Source: Sesamum alatum
Lineage: Eukaryota > Streptophyta > Magnoliopsida > Lamiales > Pedaliaceae
DNA length: 64,000 nucleotides
NCBI GenBank assembly: GCA_034509735.1
Contig: JACGWO010000005.1
Coordinates: forward strand, 20,511,264 to 20,575,263
Reading direction: 5' to 3'
Shown: in pieces, positions 1-11,500 of the stretch
Layout: each line of letters opens with the position of its first letter
Position numbering within the stretch: position 1 is the first letter of the stretch
Position numbers and translations under genes: made by a program
The notes under the pieces: generated by a model
Told to the model about the DNA's origin: nothing
Databases searched by the model: none
The model's input: only the letters and a program-made list of their open reading frames with translations

Positions 1-1
1 G

Positions 2-1029
2 GTATTTACTGCTCCGAAGCCCATTTGCTCAGACTTGATTTGGAGTTCAAAAGAGTTGTCGAAGCGAGAGTCGTCTTTCATTGCAGTAAGGACAGACATG
101 GACGCACTTACCTTACAGGTACACCAATGTTTGATTTCTCCGATGCATGTATCCTGTCGAATAACTGTTTTGATACTTAGCCTTGGCAGTATATTCTTTG
201 AATTGGATAAAGATATGATTTTGGTCTGTGACTGAGAATGTTAATGGGTTATTTTGCTCAAGTTGATTGAAAAGCTGCTGAGTTATTTTTGCATCTTAAT
301 CTCAGTTTGGTAGTTTTATCAGTTCTTTTTTATCTTTTCGTGTATGTTGCATGATACTTGGAGTGAGAAGCAGATTGCACTCCGATATGTTTATTGGCTG
401 CAATTCATGTTCAACCTTAGTAGTTGCAGCAGTCTTTAACATCTAATTAATTTCCCTCTGGAGTAGTTATCTTTGGCATCAGAGGACCCAGTTGACCTGC
501 TCCTATAGTGTCGAGTTCTTTATCTTAGTGCTAGTTAATGAATTGCACTAATTCTGAGATTAATATTATCTTGTAGCACGAAGATTATAATTAAGGTAAT
601 TAATCATGACAATTAATGTTATATATAGTGTGTATAAATGCTGTTAATTTCTGTCTTCTACATGACTAGTTCGCAAGATATATCTGGTTGTGTGCTTTAG
701 TTATTGGGATGCTGATCAGTACTCCTCAATTTACTGCAAAGTCTAACTAACTTCATGGGTGATAATTGATTCATGATCAACAAAGCATAGTTTGTTAATC
801 CTAATTACGGACGCATTAATCGGTACTATTGGTAAAGTAAGTGTATGTTTTTTCGTATTGAATAAGTATACGTTTCTTCCAATCCTAAATTTACATTGTA
901 TGCGAGAAATGCCTTGAGGATCCTACACGTTCAATGGAGGCCGAATCGAATTTGACCGTGTGGAAGGGTGCAAAAGTTCTCGAAAGATTCGGTCAAGCTC
1001 CCGGTGAATACAAGATCCCGACGCAATAG
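2..1029 (+). CDS. Possible last two exons of an unrecognised gene (5' end outside window)
   Basis: An open frame from the window edge ends at a possible donor (cag|gtacac) at 118/119. A second open stretch at 907-1029 follows an AG at 905-906 and ends in TAG; its peptide ends FGQAPGEYKIPTQ. In the frame that reads IWSSKELSKRESS both junctions are phase 0, so a join of 2..118 and 907..1029 with a 788-bp intron is possible. I do not recognise the protein. The acceptor has a weak pyrimidine tract, so a different splice pattern or an additional exon is possible. A second frame is also open at the left edge (it reads HLLRLDLEFKRVVEARVVFHC) but its phase does not fit the 907 exon. Function unknown. 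Confidence 0.3.
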
Positions 1030-1462
1030 ATATTTATAGGGGCATTAGTTGTGATTTTTATTTAATATTCTTGCATATTTTGTTAGCATAGTAGTGGCAA
1101 GAACGGCAAGACGATAGCTTGTATAGGAAGAGAGAGCAAAAAGGATTCAGTGAAGGAAAGAAGATAAGAGATGTGAGGGCGAGGTGACGTGGTTGTCTAG
1201 ATGACCCCTACTGTGACGGGTGCGCTCGCACGGTAGGTCAAACACATAATAATAAATTATTATTTTGGTTTGAGGGTGAGATGGTACGGGGATTTCTGGG
1301 CTCTCCACCTCCTGTGTGCGGTGTTTTGGTTCTCTTTCTCTTTTTTTTTTTTTTCCTTTTTTCTACGGTTAAAATATTTAGAAGGGGAATATCTCCTAAA
1401 TTAGATATATAAATATAAAGTCCTTAACAATAAAAGCTTAATAACTTCAATTATACTAAATA
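1030..1462. other. Spacer downstream of the possible edge gene
   Basis: No coding signal seen. It holds a purine-rich stretch around 1120-1180 and a long T/C run at about 1338-1365. It could include the 3' UTR of the preceding gene. Confidence 0.5.
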
Positions 1463-1536
1463 TCCTAAAAGCTTCTTGAGCTAAGTACACATGTTGTGAG
1501 GAATAAGCAAAAAAAATAATAATAATAATAATAAAT

Positions 1537-1770
1537 GTTACTATTCCATAGAGGGGGATGGCCCCTCACATTACTATTCCATAGAGGGGGATGGCCCCTC
1601 ACATTACTATTCCATACAGGGGGACGGCCCCTCACATTACTATTCCATAGAGGGGGATGGCCCCTCACATTACTACTTCATTAGAGGGGGGTGGCCCCTC
1701 ACATTGATACTCATTAGAGGGGGATAGCCCCTCATACTTAACCATAGAGGGGGATGGCCCTTCACGTTGG
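1537..1770 (+). repeat. Tandem ~33-bp repeats (GAGGGGGATGGCCCCTCAC core), left arm
   Basis: About seven imperfect copies of a unit containing TTACTATTCCATAGAGGG followed by GGATGGCCCCTCACA. The first four copies are nearly identical, the last three drift. Each core is itself a small palindrome (GAGGGG...CCCCTC). Three inverted copies occur at 7343-7452. Confidence 0.9.
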
Positions 1771-2893
1771 TACTTTATTTGACGTTCAAAAGCCCCGAAG
1801 CAGACGCTTCATTAAGGCACACAATATAAATAATAATAATAACAATAATAGTAAATAATAATAATAAAAATCAAGGAAAGAAATTACTCCTAAACAAAGT
1901 TTTGTTGTATATGCTTACAGCTACAAAGCGAGCACCACAGAAAAATCATCAATATTATATTTCCTACACAACAATTACGTGTTTTGATAGTTGATTACAT
2001 TTCATTGAAATTACATACCACATTATTCATAGATGATGAGCATTTCTATAGTTGTAAATCACATATTCTTACCCTTGATTCCAGAAATTTTTTTGGCTCT
2101 CAATATAGTACTGATTTGGATGATTAATTCCCGCATCACAAGATTGCTCATGAGCAGCTTCAAATGACAAGGTACATGCTAGTTGCATAACCAAATTCAA
2201 AGTCATAACTTTTTGCTAAAAATATTAGGTGGGTAAGTATAACAACACAACAGGAAGATTTGTTAATATGTTAAAACCTGATAATATCTAAGGGATGAGA
2301 ATTCCTTTTCATGGACTAAATGCACCTAGCACTGAATTATTGAATATTGTTATTTTCAACTATGCAATCAAATTGAACATCTTGATTCTATGTTTTTGCT
2401 TATAAAAATTCATGAGGTTTGATTGGGATCCCTTGGCATGGTAAAGAAAGTGGTAGAAAACAATTTAGCAAAATTCAAAAGATGCATGCGCAGAAGAAAA
2501 TTGATGTGCGGAGATCAAAGGTTCAATAAGCTTTTTATGATTTATCATTGACGATAATATGCTATGAAAGAATATGAAAGATGGTTCTTGCAGAATATCC
2601 AATCAAAGAAGGCAAAGGCCTAACCAAGGGACTAAAGGAGTCAATCCTGCCAACTGACGGAGCATATACACCTGATTCAACTCCTAAATATTCCCCTAAA
2701 ATATTTCGGAGTTGGGGGGGCTACTGATGGTGCAGGAATTTAATCAAAGAACCAAGAGGTAATTTCCCGGGAGTGTGATACGAAAATTACCGAATTACCC
2801 CTAACGGCGGTTACATCCACTAGGATAGTTGGGGTAGTGGGCGGTTGGGGGGCAGGATGGTCTTTACGCTTTCTTGTATATATACAGTTCTAA

Positions 2894-3300
2894 ATGAATT
2901 GTAAAGGGGAGGTTATTTTTTCTTTGAAAATAAATTACATACGTGAGATTCCAAAGAATGACGAATTGATAGGAGAATTTGATGGAATTTTATTTTGGTA
3001 CGATCAGAAATTTTTCAAATTTTTTGCATTAAAAGGAGGAGGGTATCGACTATTTTTGGGAGAGAATTTTGGAGTCAAATGCAGCCACAATGGGTTATAT
3101 GGCTTACCAACCAATTTGGGCGCCAGAATGCAGCCAATTCCCCCCAATTAATCCAGCCCCATGTTTGTCGGACGTGCGTTCTCTGTTAGCTTTTAACGGA
3201 GAATTAATAGCAAGAATAGAATCTATTCAGAAATGATAATTTGAGAGACTAAAATTGTAACTCTGAAAATAAAGGGGACAAAGCACATTTTAGTGATATT
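2894..3300 (+). other. Low-confidence coding remnant in the foldback loop
   Basis: An 85-codon frame opens at 2894, just inside the left inner arm and downstream of a TATATATAC stretch. Other frames over 3060-3220 are also open for about 50 codons. No domain is recognisable. It may be a relic of the element's own cargo or chance. Confidence 0.15.
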
Positions 3301-3818
3301 TTGAATTCGCAAAAAATATAATGATCCCGTTAACTTTTCAAAATAATTTCTAAACAAGTAGTACTTCATTACACTGTTATACTCTATTTCAATCACTAGT
3401 AAGAAAATAGTAATATTCCAAGTAGATTCTCACGCCCTGAACTGTAACTTTTTGAGAAATTTTTTGGTCTATTAAATTGTACTTTCAACAATCGTTGAAT
3501 CATATGTTAGAGCACAAAATTCGCATAATCCTCCATACCAAGTATATTTATTACTAACCTTGCATGATTAATGATATCTAAACTAATATGGACAAAATAT
3601 TACTTTACGTAATATAATCTTCTTTGCATCAATTGACCCAATATTAGTACATTGCTAGTGTTGAAAATATCTTTATATCATTTATGACATTAATTTATTT
3701 AATATCTGATTTTCTGTTTTTTAACATTTTTTGTTGTTTGCACAAATTCTTTTGATTTTCTATATTCAATGGGTTTTTTTTTTTTTTTTTCATTTTCTCT
3801 CATTGTTGTCTTTGTCCT

Positions 3819-4698
3819 TGTAGACAAATTAAATTTGTGCTCAATAAAATTGCGCCACATGGAAAATAGTATATTAAATATCGATTTCTATTTATATTTT
3901 GGAAATTTTAATTAAATTTAATTCCTAAATTAAATAGTTAATTAATTGATATTAATATTTATTTTTCGGCCAATCGAATGACGCCAAGTGTCAAATTTCA
4001 TATTCTTGGCAAGAGGATCAAATATTTCAAATCAAGAAAGTGCAAGTCAATATGAAAATAAAATCGTATCTTGCAAATATGGAAGTAAATGATGAAGGGT
4101 CAATCAAATCGCATCACTTCATCAAGTAAATATGGAAAAGTCTTCTACCCTACAACTATAAATAGGGGTTCTCTACACAATTGAAGACACAACACAAACA
4201 ATTGAGAAGTACAAGCAAGAGAGCATTCAAGAAACTTCAAAATCCTCTCAAGCACAAGTCAAGGAGAATTCACGGCGTTCAAGCAAAATTCAAGGCGTTC
4301 GTCGCGGAATTCATCCAAATTCGACGTTTAATTCGAAAGCAAGTCAAAGGACCCACGGATTAACGTTATCAAAGCACAAATCCACCTTGGCGGAAGATCA
4401 AAGCTTCAATTCCACCAAGAAACACAAAAGGCTCAAGCCAAGTCCTCCAAAATTATAGCGTTTAATTCGGGAATAAGTCAAAAGACCCCCCAATTAACGT
4501 TATTGAAGATCCAAGTCAACGTCGAAGAAGATCAAAGCGTCAAGTTCCTCCTTCGAAGTTACCGAAATTGAAGATCGCGAAGAATCAGAGGCTTAAATTG
4601 GAGATTTCGCACCCACAAGACATTTGATTAAATCCAAAATCATTTGTAATATTTTTTTTTTGTTTCAATAAATTCAGAAACACGAAATTTGCATTACA
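3819..4698 (+). mobile_element. Solo LTR of an LTR retrotransposon, with 5-bp target duplication
   Basis: The 880-bp unit begins TGTAGACAAATT and ends TTTGCATTACA, giving TGTA/TACA ends. It is flanked on both sides by GTCCT (3814-3818 and 4699-4703). A TATA box (TATAAATA, 4157-4164) lies mid-unit. No internal retrotransposon region adjoins it, so it is a solo LTR left by recombination between the two LTRs of a full element. The 60-codon frame at 4181-4363 lies in the presumed transcribed part and is not a gene. The superfamily cannot be told from the LTR alone. Confidence 0.88.
4325..4560 (+). repeat. Two-copy ~134-bp duplication inside the solo LTR
   Basis: Copies begin CGTTTAATTCG at 4325 and 4459 and share AAGTCAAA, AGACCC, ATTAACGTTAT and GAAGATCAAAGC. 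They are clearly diverged, so the duplication is older than a simple recent slip. Confidence 0.7.
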
Positions 4699-4736
4699 GT
4701 CCTTTTTGTCTTGCTTTTGAATGATGGATGACAATT

Positions 4737-4833
4737 TTATCTATATCTATATCATATCATCATATTCATATCATATCATATCATATCATTCATATCATCA
4801 TCATATCATATCATATCTATATAAAAGTATGAA
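4737..4833. repeat. ATCAT/ATATC microsatellite
   Basis: Imperfect run of TCATA/TATCA units just downstream of the solo LTR. Confidence 0.9.
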
Positions 4834-5997
4834 TAGCCATATTGGTTTCTTTCTTTTTTTAATTTGTCTAAATTACCCTTACAATATTATATTAAAAGTT
4901 TAGTAAACAATGTGACTGTTCACATGCATGCTTTTTTGTCTTCTCTTCTCTCGATTTTACTGACTTTCTTTCTTCATGATTCTATACTTCCCCCCATGGA
5001 TTCAATGATAACACAATCCATAATGATCGTACCAAAATTAGTATCATCCATATTATACAAGCAATTTTTATCAATCTTCTCAATTACTTTGCTGGACCAA
5101 AAAACCCCCATTATTACAATAAATAATCAATATATACTAGAAAGTGGGGAGGCGTAAAGACACTATCACCCCCCAACCGCCCACTACCCCACTAACTTAC
5201 TAACTACCAGGTGTAACCGCCAAGGGTAGGGTGGTAATTACACAATACTCCTTTTGGAAAATTACATTTTAGTCCCTTGAGTAAATTCTTGCACTATCAA
5301 TAGTCCCCCCAAACTCCAAAATATTTTTAGGGAAATATTTAGGAGTTGAATCAGATGCATATGCTCCATTAATTTATTTGCTCTTATTATTTATTGTTTA
5401 GTATTTACCTAAAAAATTTTGAATTTTTTTTTTTTTGAATTATCTTCTGTTTTCTTCATGTTCCATTGAATACTTTCGTTTGTTTTCTTGATTAGTCATT
5501 TTTCTATTTAAATAATTACCTTTATCTGCAATTATCCGTTCATATTGTTTTCTTTTTAATTTCGTAATTTCTTTCAATGATCATGATTTTTTCACTTGAT
5601 CACTAAATGAATATATATTTTCATCTCATAATAGTTCATCAACATTCAAACCTTTCTTTTTTAATTTCAATAAGAAAAAGTTTAAATAAAATCTTGCATT
5701 TCTTGTCCATTGTACGTTTGATCTCCGCACATTATGCATGCATCTCTTAAATAAGTCGTTTTCTTCTTAAAGGGATTCCGATCAATTCTAAGAAATTTTT
5801 GTAAGATTATGGATAGAATCAAAAAATGTTCAATTTGATTGTTGAGCTGAAAATAACAATGTCAAGCAACTCAATGTTACGTGCATCTAATCAATGAAAA
5901 GGAATTATTATCCCTTTTATATTTTTGTTGTAAGCTTGAATTATTTTGTATGCCTCAAGGAAATTTTAGCTTTTCTCTGGTGTGTCTCAAGTAGGGG

Positions 5998-7325
5998 CGC
6001 AAGTTGAGCCGAGCCGGCTCACAAGCTTACCTTTTTTTTTTTAATTTTCTTTTCATTTTTTTATTTATACATATTTTTATATATTTAATTATATTTCAAT
6101 ATTATATTAAGTTTATACTAAAAAAATCACTATATTAGAATTATTAGACAATATATCTTTTATTTTAATTTTATATAATAAAAAATATGATATTTTTATT
6201 TATATTGTCTAAAAACAAGCTTAAGCAATATTTTTAGTAAGTTTTAATATTCTTTTTGTAAATTTATATTTAGTATAATGCATATGAATTTTATTATTAT
6301 AATTTAAAATCCACTCCATAAAATGTATTTATTTCAAAATTCATCATATATTAGAATTATTAGTCAATAACTTATATTTCAGTCTTAGATGATATTAAAA
6401 TATGATATTTTAGTTAATATTATCTAAAAATAAGTTTAATCAACAATTTAGTATGATTTGGTAAATATTGTGTAAATAAATATTTAATATAATGCATATG
6501 AATTATATCGTTATAATTTCAATATCTACTACAACAAAATGCATTGATTTCAAGATTTATCATATATTAGAATTATTAGTCAATATCTCATATTTTACTC
6601 TTAGATGATATTAAAATATGGTATTTTAGTTTATATTATCTAAAAACAAGATTAATCAACAACTTAGTACGATTTGATATTTTTTTCTAAATAAATATTT
6701 AATACATGCCGTACGAATTTTATTGTTGTATTTCAATATTCACTACAACAAAATGCATTTGTTAGAAATTCATAATATATTAGGATTATTAGTCAATATC
6801 TCATATTTTAGTTTTAAATGATATTAAAATATGGTATTTTAGCTTATATTATCTAAAAACAAGCTTAATCAACAACTTAGTACAATTTTGATATTTTCTT
6901 TAATTAAAATTTAATACAATTGCTACGAATTTTATTGTTGTATTTCAATATTCACTACAACAAAATGCATTTATTTTGAAATTCATCATATATTAGAATT
7001 ATTAGTCAATATCTCATATTTTAGTTTTAGATGAAATTAAAATATGATATTTTGGTTGATATTATCTAAAAACAAGCTTAATCAACAATTTAGTACATTT
7101 CGACAAATTTTTTAAATACATATTTAATACAATCATATGAATTTTATCGTTATAATTTCAATATCTACTACCGCAAAATGCATTTATTTCAAAATTCACT
7201 ATATATTAGAATTATTAGTCAATATTCATATTTTTATTTTAGATGGTATTAAAATATGGTATTTTGATTTATTTTAAGGAAAAAATAACCAAACTCGAGC
7301 TCGGCTCGTTCGCGAGCTCGAGCTC
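5998..7325. mobile_element. Nested element bounded by GAGCCGAGC/GAGCTCGGCTC ends
   Basis: The right foldback arm has an extra block absent from the left. Its left edge reads TTGAGCCGAGCCGGCTCAC and its right edge CTCGAGCTCGGCTCGTTCG, partly inverted with respect to each other. Such GAGCTCGAGCTCGG-type ends are common on short non-autonomous DNA elements in plants. The interior is almost entirely the 215-bp tandem array. No coding capacity. Confidence 0.45.
6120..7275. repeat. Satellite-like tandem array, ~215-bp unit, five to six copies
   Basis: The landmark TATTAGAATTATTAGTCAAT recurs near 6134, 6351, 6568, 6780, 6993 and 7205, a spacing of 212-217 bp. Each unit also carries CTAAAAACAAG, an ACAA(C/T)TTAGTAC block and ACAACAAAATGCAT. 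The array is AT-rich and diverged between units, typical of an old local satellite expansion inside an element. Confidence 0.9.
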
Positions 7326-7342
7326 GGCTAGTGATCTAATGA

Positions 7343-7452
7343 GTATCAATGTTAGAGGCCATCCCCCTCTAAGAGAATCAACGCGAGGGGCCATCCCGCT
7401 CTAATATTTAGATAGAGTACTGATGTGAGGGGCCATCCCCTCTAAGAGTATC
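7343..7452 (-). repeat. Inverted counterparts of the GGGGATGGCCCCTC repeats, right arm
   Basis: Three copies of the same core as 1537-1770 in opposite orientation, e.g. GAGGGGCCATCCCCTC, interspersed with AGAGTATCAAC. This is part of the evidence for the 6 kb foldback. Confidence 0.85.
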
Positions 7453-7783
7453 AACATTTTTTTTGTTTATTTTTCACAATATGCGTATTTAGCTCAAAAA
7501 GCTTTTAGGATCAATAGAGAAAAAGGAAAAAAACATTAATAACTACTTCTATAGGATTAGGAATGTTAATATAAGTTAAAGAATTCTCTTAGTCAAAATG
7601 TACAATTCTCAATTTTATTGAAAATAATTTTTGTTTATATTATTATTTATTTATAATTTCTTATTAAGGTTTTTATATAGAAATTTGATCTTTTTTTCAT
7701 TAATTATGCAAATTAAAACCAGCAAATCCTTGTCATGAGTTGCAAAAGAAGAATTTCGATAACTCAATTCAATTGGTGAAGAT

Positions 7784-8546
7784 TGTTGGAAAATGGTGAA
7801 TGATAAATTAAAGGATAAATCGTGACAAGTGATTGGTTACGATGTGTGACACATAACGAGCTCGTGACAGCTCGTGACACGTATATGATGGTTGATGGGC
7901 CCCAATCATCATCCAGTCGTGTCTGATCAACCTAATGGGTGTATCCTTTGGTTGAAATGATATGTCCATTGGGTGAAACCCTTTGGATGAAATGACGTGT
8001 CCATGGTATGTCCTTTGGATAAAAGGATGCATCCATTTGAGTTAAATGGTATGTCCTTTGGATTAAAGGATGCATCCATTTGAGTTAAATGGTATGTCCT
8101 TTGGATTAAAGGATGCATCCATTTGAGTTAAATGGTATGTCCTTTGGGTGAAATGATGCATCCATTCGGTTGAAAGGTCATAACTTTTCAAAGGCATCTT
8201 TTCTGATTGGACATATCCATACGAAACACATTTCCAACTCCTATAAATAGATCTCCCATTTTCATTTCATGGCATTCAAGCATTCAACTATTCATAGCAT
8301 TCTTAAGCATACAAAGCATTTTAGAGTTTAGCAAGAGAGTTTCAAGATATCGTTTGGTTCGCCGTTTCTCAAAGTTTGCAGTGCTGCTACTTTGAGATAT
8401 AAAGTCGTTGTATCTTGGGAGACAAATTGCCAATTCCGTGAGCACCAGAGCGGGGCAATAATTGTCTTAAAGATAAAGAGTCTAACTCTTGCCTCGACTT
8501 TGTAATACACAATTTCCCGCACTATCCATTTCATTCATTCCTTAAA
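7784..8546 (+). repeat. 5' LTR of copia element 1
   Basis: Begins TGTTGGAAAATGG. The end is set by comparison with the 3' LTR (...CATTCCTTACA); here the final CA has become AA. A TATA box (TATAAATA) is at 8242-8249. It holds four tandem copies of a 43-bp unit (starts 8005, 8048, 8091, 8134), one more than the 3' LTR. Confidence 0.93.
8005..8163 (+). repeat. 43-bp tandem repeats in the LTR U3
   Basis: Units start GGTATGTCCTTTGG and contain AGGATGCATCCATTTGAG, itself palindromic around GGATGCATCC. Four copies here (the last shortened) against three in the 3' LTR (13,226; 13,269; 13,312). They lie upstream of the TATA box, where copy number could affect promoter strength. Confidence 0.9.
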
Positions 8547-8577
8547 AGTTTAAGATAATTATCTGTCATTGTGTATT

Positions 8578-11500
8578 ATGGCGAGTGAGTCTGCTGCTAC
8601 CAATCCAGCTATGGCAACTGGATTTGCTGCTGCTAATCCGGCTACTATGGTTGTCCAACCACATGTGCCACAACCGATTGCTGCCCAAGGAGAAAGGCCG
8701 GAGAAATTCTCAGGTGATGACTTTAAGAGATGGCATCAAAAGATGTTGTTCTATCTCACAACGTTGAACCTAGCGAGGTTCTTAAGTGAGGAAGCCCCCG
8801 TTGTTTCTGAGGAGGAGAATGATACCCAACAAAGGGTTGCTTTTGATGCATGGGGTCATGGGGATTTTCTATGCAGAAATTATATCCTCAATGGCTTGAG
8901 CGATACTTTATACAACGTGTATAGCTCAGCCAAGACTGCAAAAATCCGTTGGGAATCCTTGGAAAAGAAATACCGAACGGAGGATGCTGGCTTGAAGAAA
9001 TTCATAGTCGGCAAGTTCTTGGAATTCAAAATGGTGGATTCCAAAACGGTAATGAGCCAAGTCCAAGAATTCCAAATGATCTTGCATGATCTACATGCGG
9101 AAGGAATGAGGCTCAGTGAATCCTTCCAAGTAGCTGCTATGATTGAAAAGCTACCTCCGCTATGGAAGGAATTCAAAAATTACTTGAAGCACAAGCGGAA
9201 GGAAATGGGGCTTGAGGATTTGATTGTCAGACTGAGGATAGAAGAAGACAATCGATTGTCTGAAGTGAAATCTAAAAGGCTACCAATTGAGGCCAAGGCA
9301 AATTTGATGGAATCAAATGGAAATGCTAGCAACAAACGAAAGCGCGCTGATTATAAGTTGAAAAAGGGGAAGGCCAAAATGATAAAAGGAAATTGCTACA
9401 ACTGTGGCAAACCTAATCATATGGCTAAGGATTGTCGACTCCCTAAGAGAAATCAAGCGCATGTTTCTGAAGTCAAGTCTGTACCTATAGATTTGGGAGA
9501 ACTTAGCCTCTCGGCCATGGTGTTTGAAGCCAATTTGGTAGATAACCCGAGAGAGTGGTGGATTGATACTGGCGCTACCCGCCACATTTGCTCTGACAAG
9601 AGTATGTTCTCCACTTACACACCAGTCAATGGGAGGAGGTTGTTTATGGGAAATGCAATGACTTCCGACATTGTTGGGCTCGGCAAGGTGGTACTAAAGA
9701 TGACCTCAGGAAAGGAACTCACTCTGATCGATGTGCTGCACGTTCCAGACATCCGAAAGAACTTAGTGTCTGGATCACTATTAGTGAAGAGTGGGTTTAG
9801 AGTAGTGTTTGAGTCCAACAAATTTGTACTTAAAAAGAACGGCCAGTTTATAGGAAAAGGATATGCCGAGAATGGGTTGTTCAAGATGAATGTAATGACT
9901 GTAATGCGTAATTTTGAAAGCAATAAAATTACGGCTTCTACTTACTTGATTGAGTGTTGTGACTTATGGCATGTCAGATTAGGACATGTTAATTTTAACA
10001 CTCTACGAAGATTAGTAAGTTTGAATTTATTGCCTTCGTTTGCAATAAATACTGAACACAAATGTGAAATTTGTGTTGAAGCGAAAATGACCAAGGTGCC
10101 ATTTCCATCTGTCGAAAGAAAGACATCACCTCTAGAATTAATTCACACTGATATATGCGATTTAAAATTTGTGCAAACTAGAGGTGGGAAAAAGTATTTT
10201 ATTACTTTTATTGATGATTGCACAAGATATTGTTATGTATACTTGTTGAGAAGTAAAGATGAGGCGTTGGAGGCCTTTGAACTTTATAAGAATGAGGTTG
10301 AAAATCAACTTAGCAGAACTATAAAAGCCATACGCAGTGATAGAGGTGGCGAATATGGAGCTCCATTTGATGAATTTTGTTCAGAATTTGGCATTATTCA
10401 TCAGACTACTGCTCCTTATTCACCTCAATCGAATGGCGTTGCTGAAAGAAAGAATCGTACTCTCAAGGAAATGATGAATGCTATGTTGATAAGTTCAGGC
10501 TTACCCCAAAACCTGTGGGGGGAAGCGATTCTTTCAGCAAATCACATTCTTAATAAAGTACCACACAGAGATAGAAATGAAACTCCTTATGAACTTTGGA
10601 AAGGTCATAAACCTTCCTACAAGTATTTTAAAGTGTGGGGGTGCTTGGCTAAGGTAGAAGTACCAAAGCCTAAACAAGTAAAATAGGCCCAAAGACCGTT
10701 GATTGCATATTCATTGGATATGCAAATAACAGTAGTGCATATCACTTTCTAGTGCACAAGTCAACGATCCTTGATATACATGAAAATACAATCATTGAAT
10801 CAAGGAATGCTGTGTTTTTTGAAAATATCTTTCCTTGCAATGAGAGGAAAGAAGAAGAGAGTTCTAGGAAAAGAACCTATGAAGATGCAAATGGTGATCT
10901 TCAAAAGGATGAAGAACCTAGACGCAGCAAGAGGGCTAAAATAGCCAAATCATTTGGTCACGATTTTTTAACTTATTTGTTAGAAAATGAACCAAAGACA
11001 AACAATGAAATTGAATCCATTATGCAAAACCATACTTGGGAGTTGGTGGATCTCCCTCCTGGTTGCAAACCGTTAGGATGTAAATGGATTCTGAAAAGGA
11101 AGTACAAGGCTGATGGATCTATAGATAAATACAAAGCAAGGTTGGTAGCTAAAGGATTCAAACAAAAAGAAGGCATTGACTTCTTTGATACATATTCACC
11201 AGTTACTAGAATGACGTCAATTCGAGTGCTTATAGCTATTGCTGCACTGTATGATTTGGAAATACATCAAATGGATGTTAAAACGGCATTCTTGAATGGC
11301 GAATTAGATGAAGAGATCTACATGGAACAACCTGAAGGGTTTGTCGTTCCTGGCCAAGAGAAGAAGGTCTGTAGACTCGTCAAATCATTGTATGGGCTTA
11401 AACAAGCTCCTAAGCAATGGCATGAAAAATTTGACCAAACGATGTTGTCAAATGGTTTCAAAATCAACGAGTGTGATAAATGTGTATATGTGAAAAGCAC

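Larger units (their letters stand above)
1463..7510. mobile_element. Large imperfect inverted-repeat (foldback-like) element
   Basis: Several blocks on the left recur reverse-complemented on the right in mirror order: 1463-1515 with 7457-7510, the GGGGATGGCCCCTC repeats of 1537-1770 with 7343-7452, about 2165-2310 with 5880-5970, about 2395-2525 with 5690-5830, and about 2630-2890 with 5140-5370. The innermost arms are the best preserved (shared GTGGGCGGTTGGGG and GGAGTTG...CTCCTAAATATT) and both carry a TATATAT stretch just inside. Long terminal inverted repeats with subterminal tandem repeats fit a Foldback or TIR-rich Mutator-type element. I found no clear target duplication, so the outer ends are approximate. 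The loop contains a solo LTR and no convincing transposase gene. Confidence 0.6.

Noticed and set aside
1465..1770. CRISPR-like regular repeats
   Set aside because: The units are contiguous with no unique spacers, in a plant genome; ordinary tandem repeats.
4181..4363. 60-codon frame rich in Lys/Arg
   Set aside because: It lies within the solo LTR after its TATA box; no domain.
7808..8118. Minus-strand frames with repeated IQRTYH-like words
   Set aside because: They read the 43-bp LTR repeats backwards, and the same frames recur in the 3' LTR.
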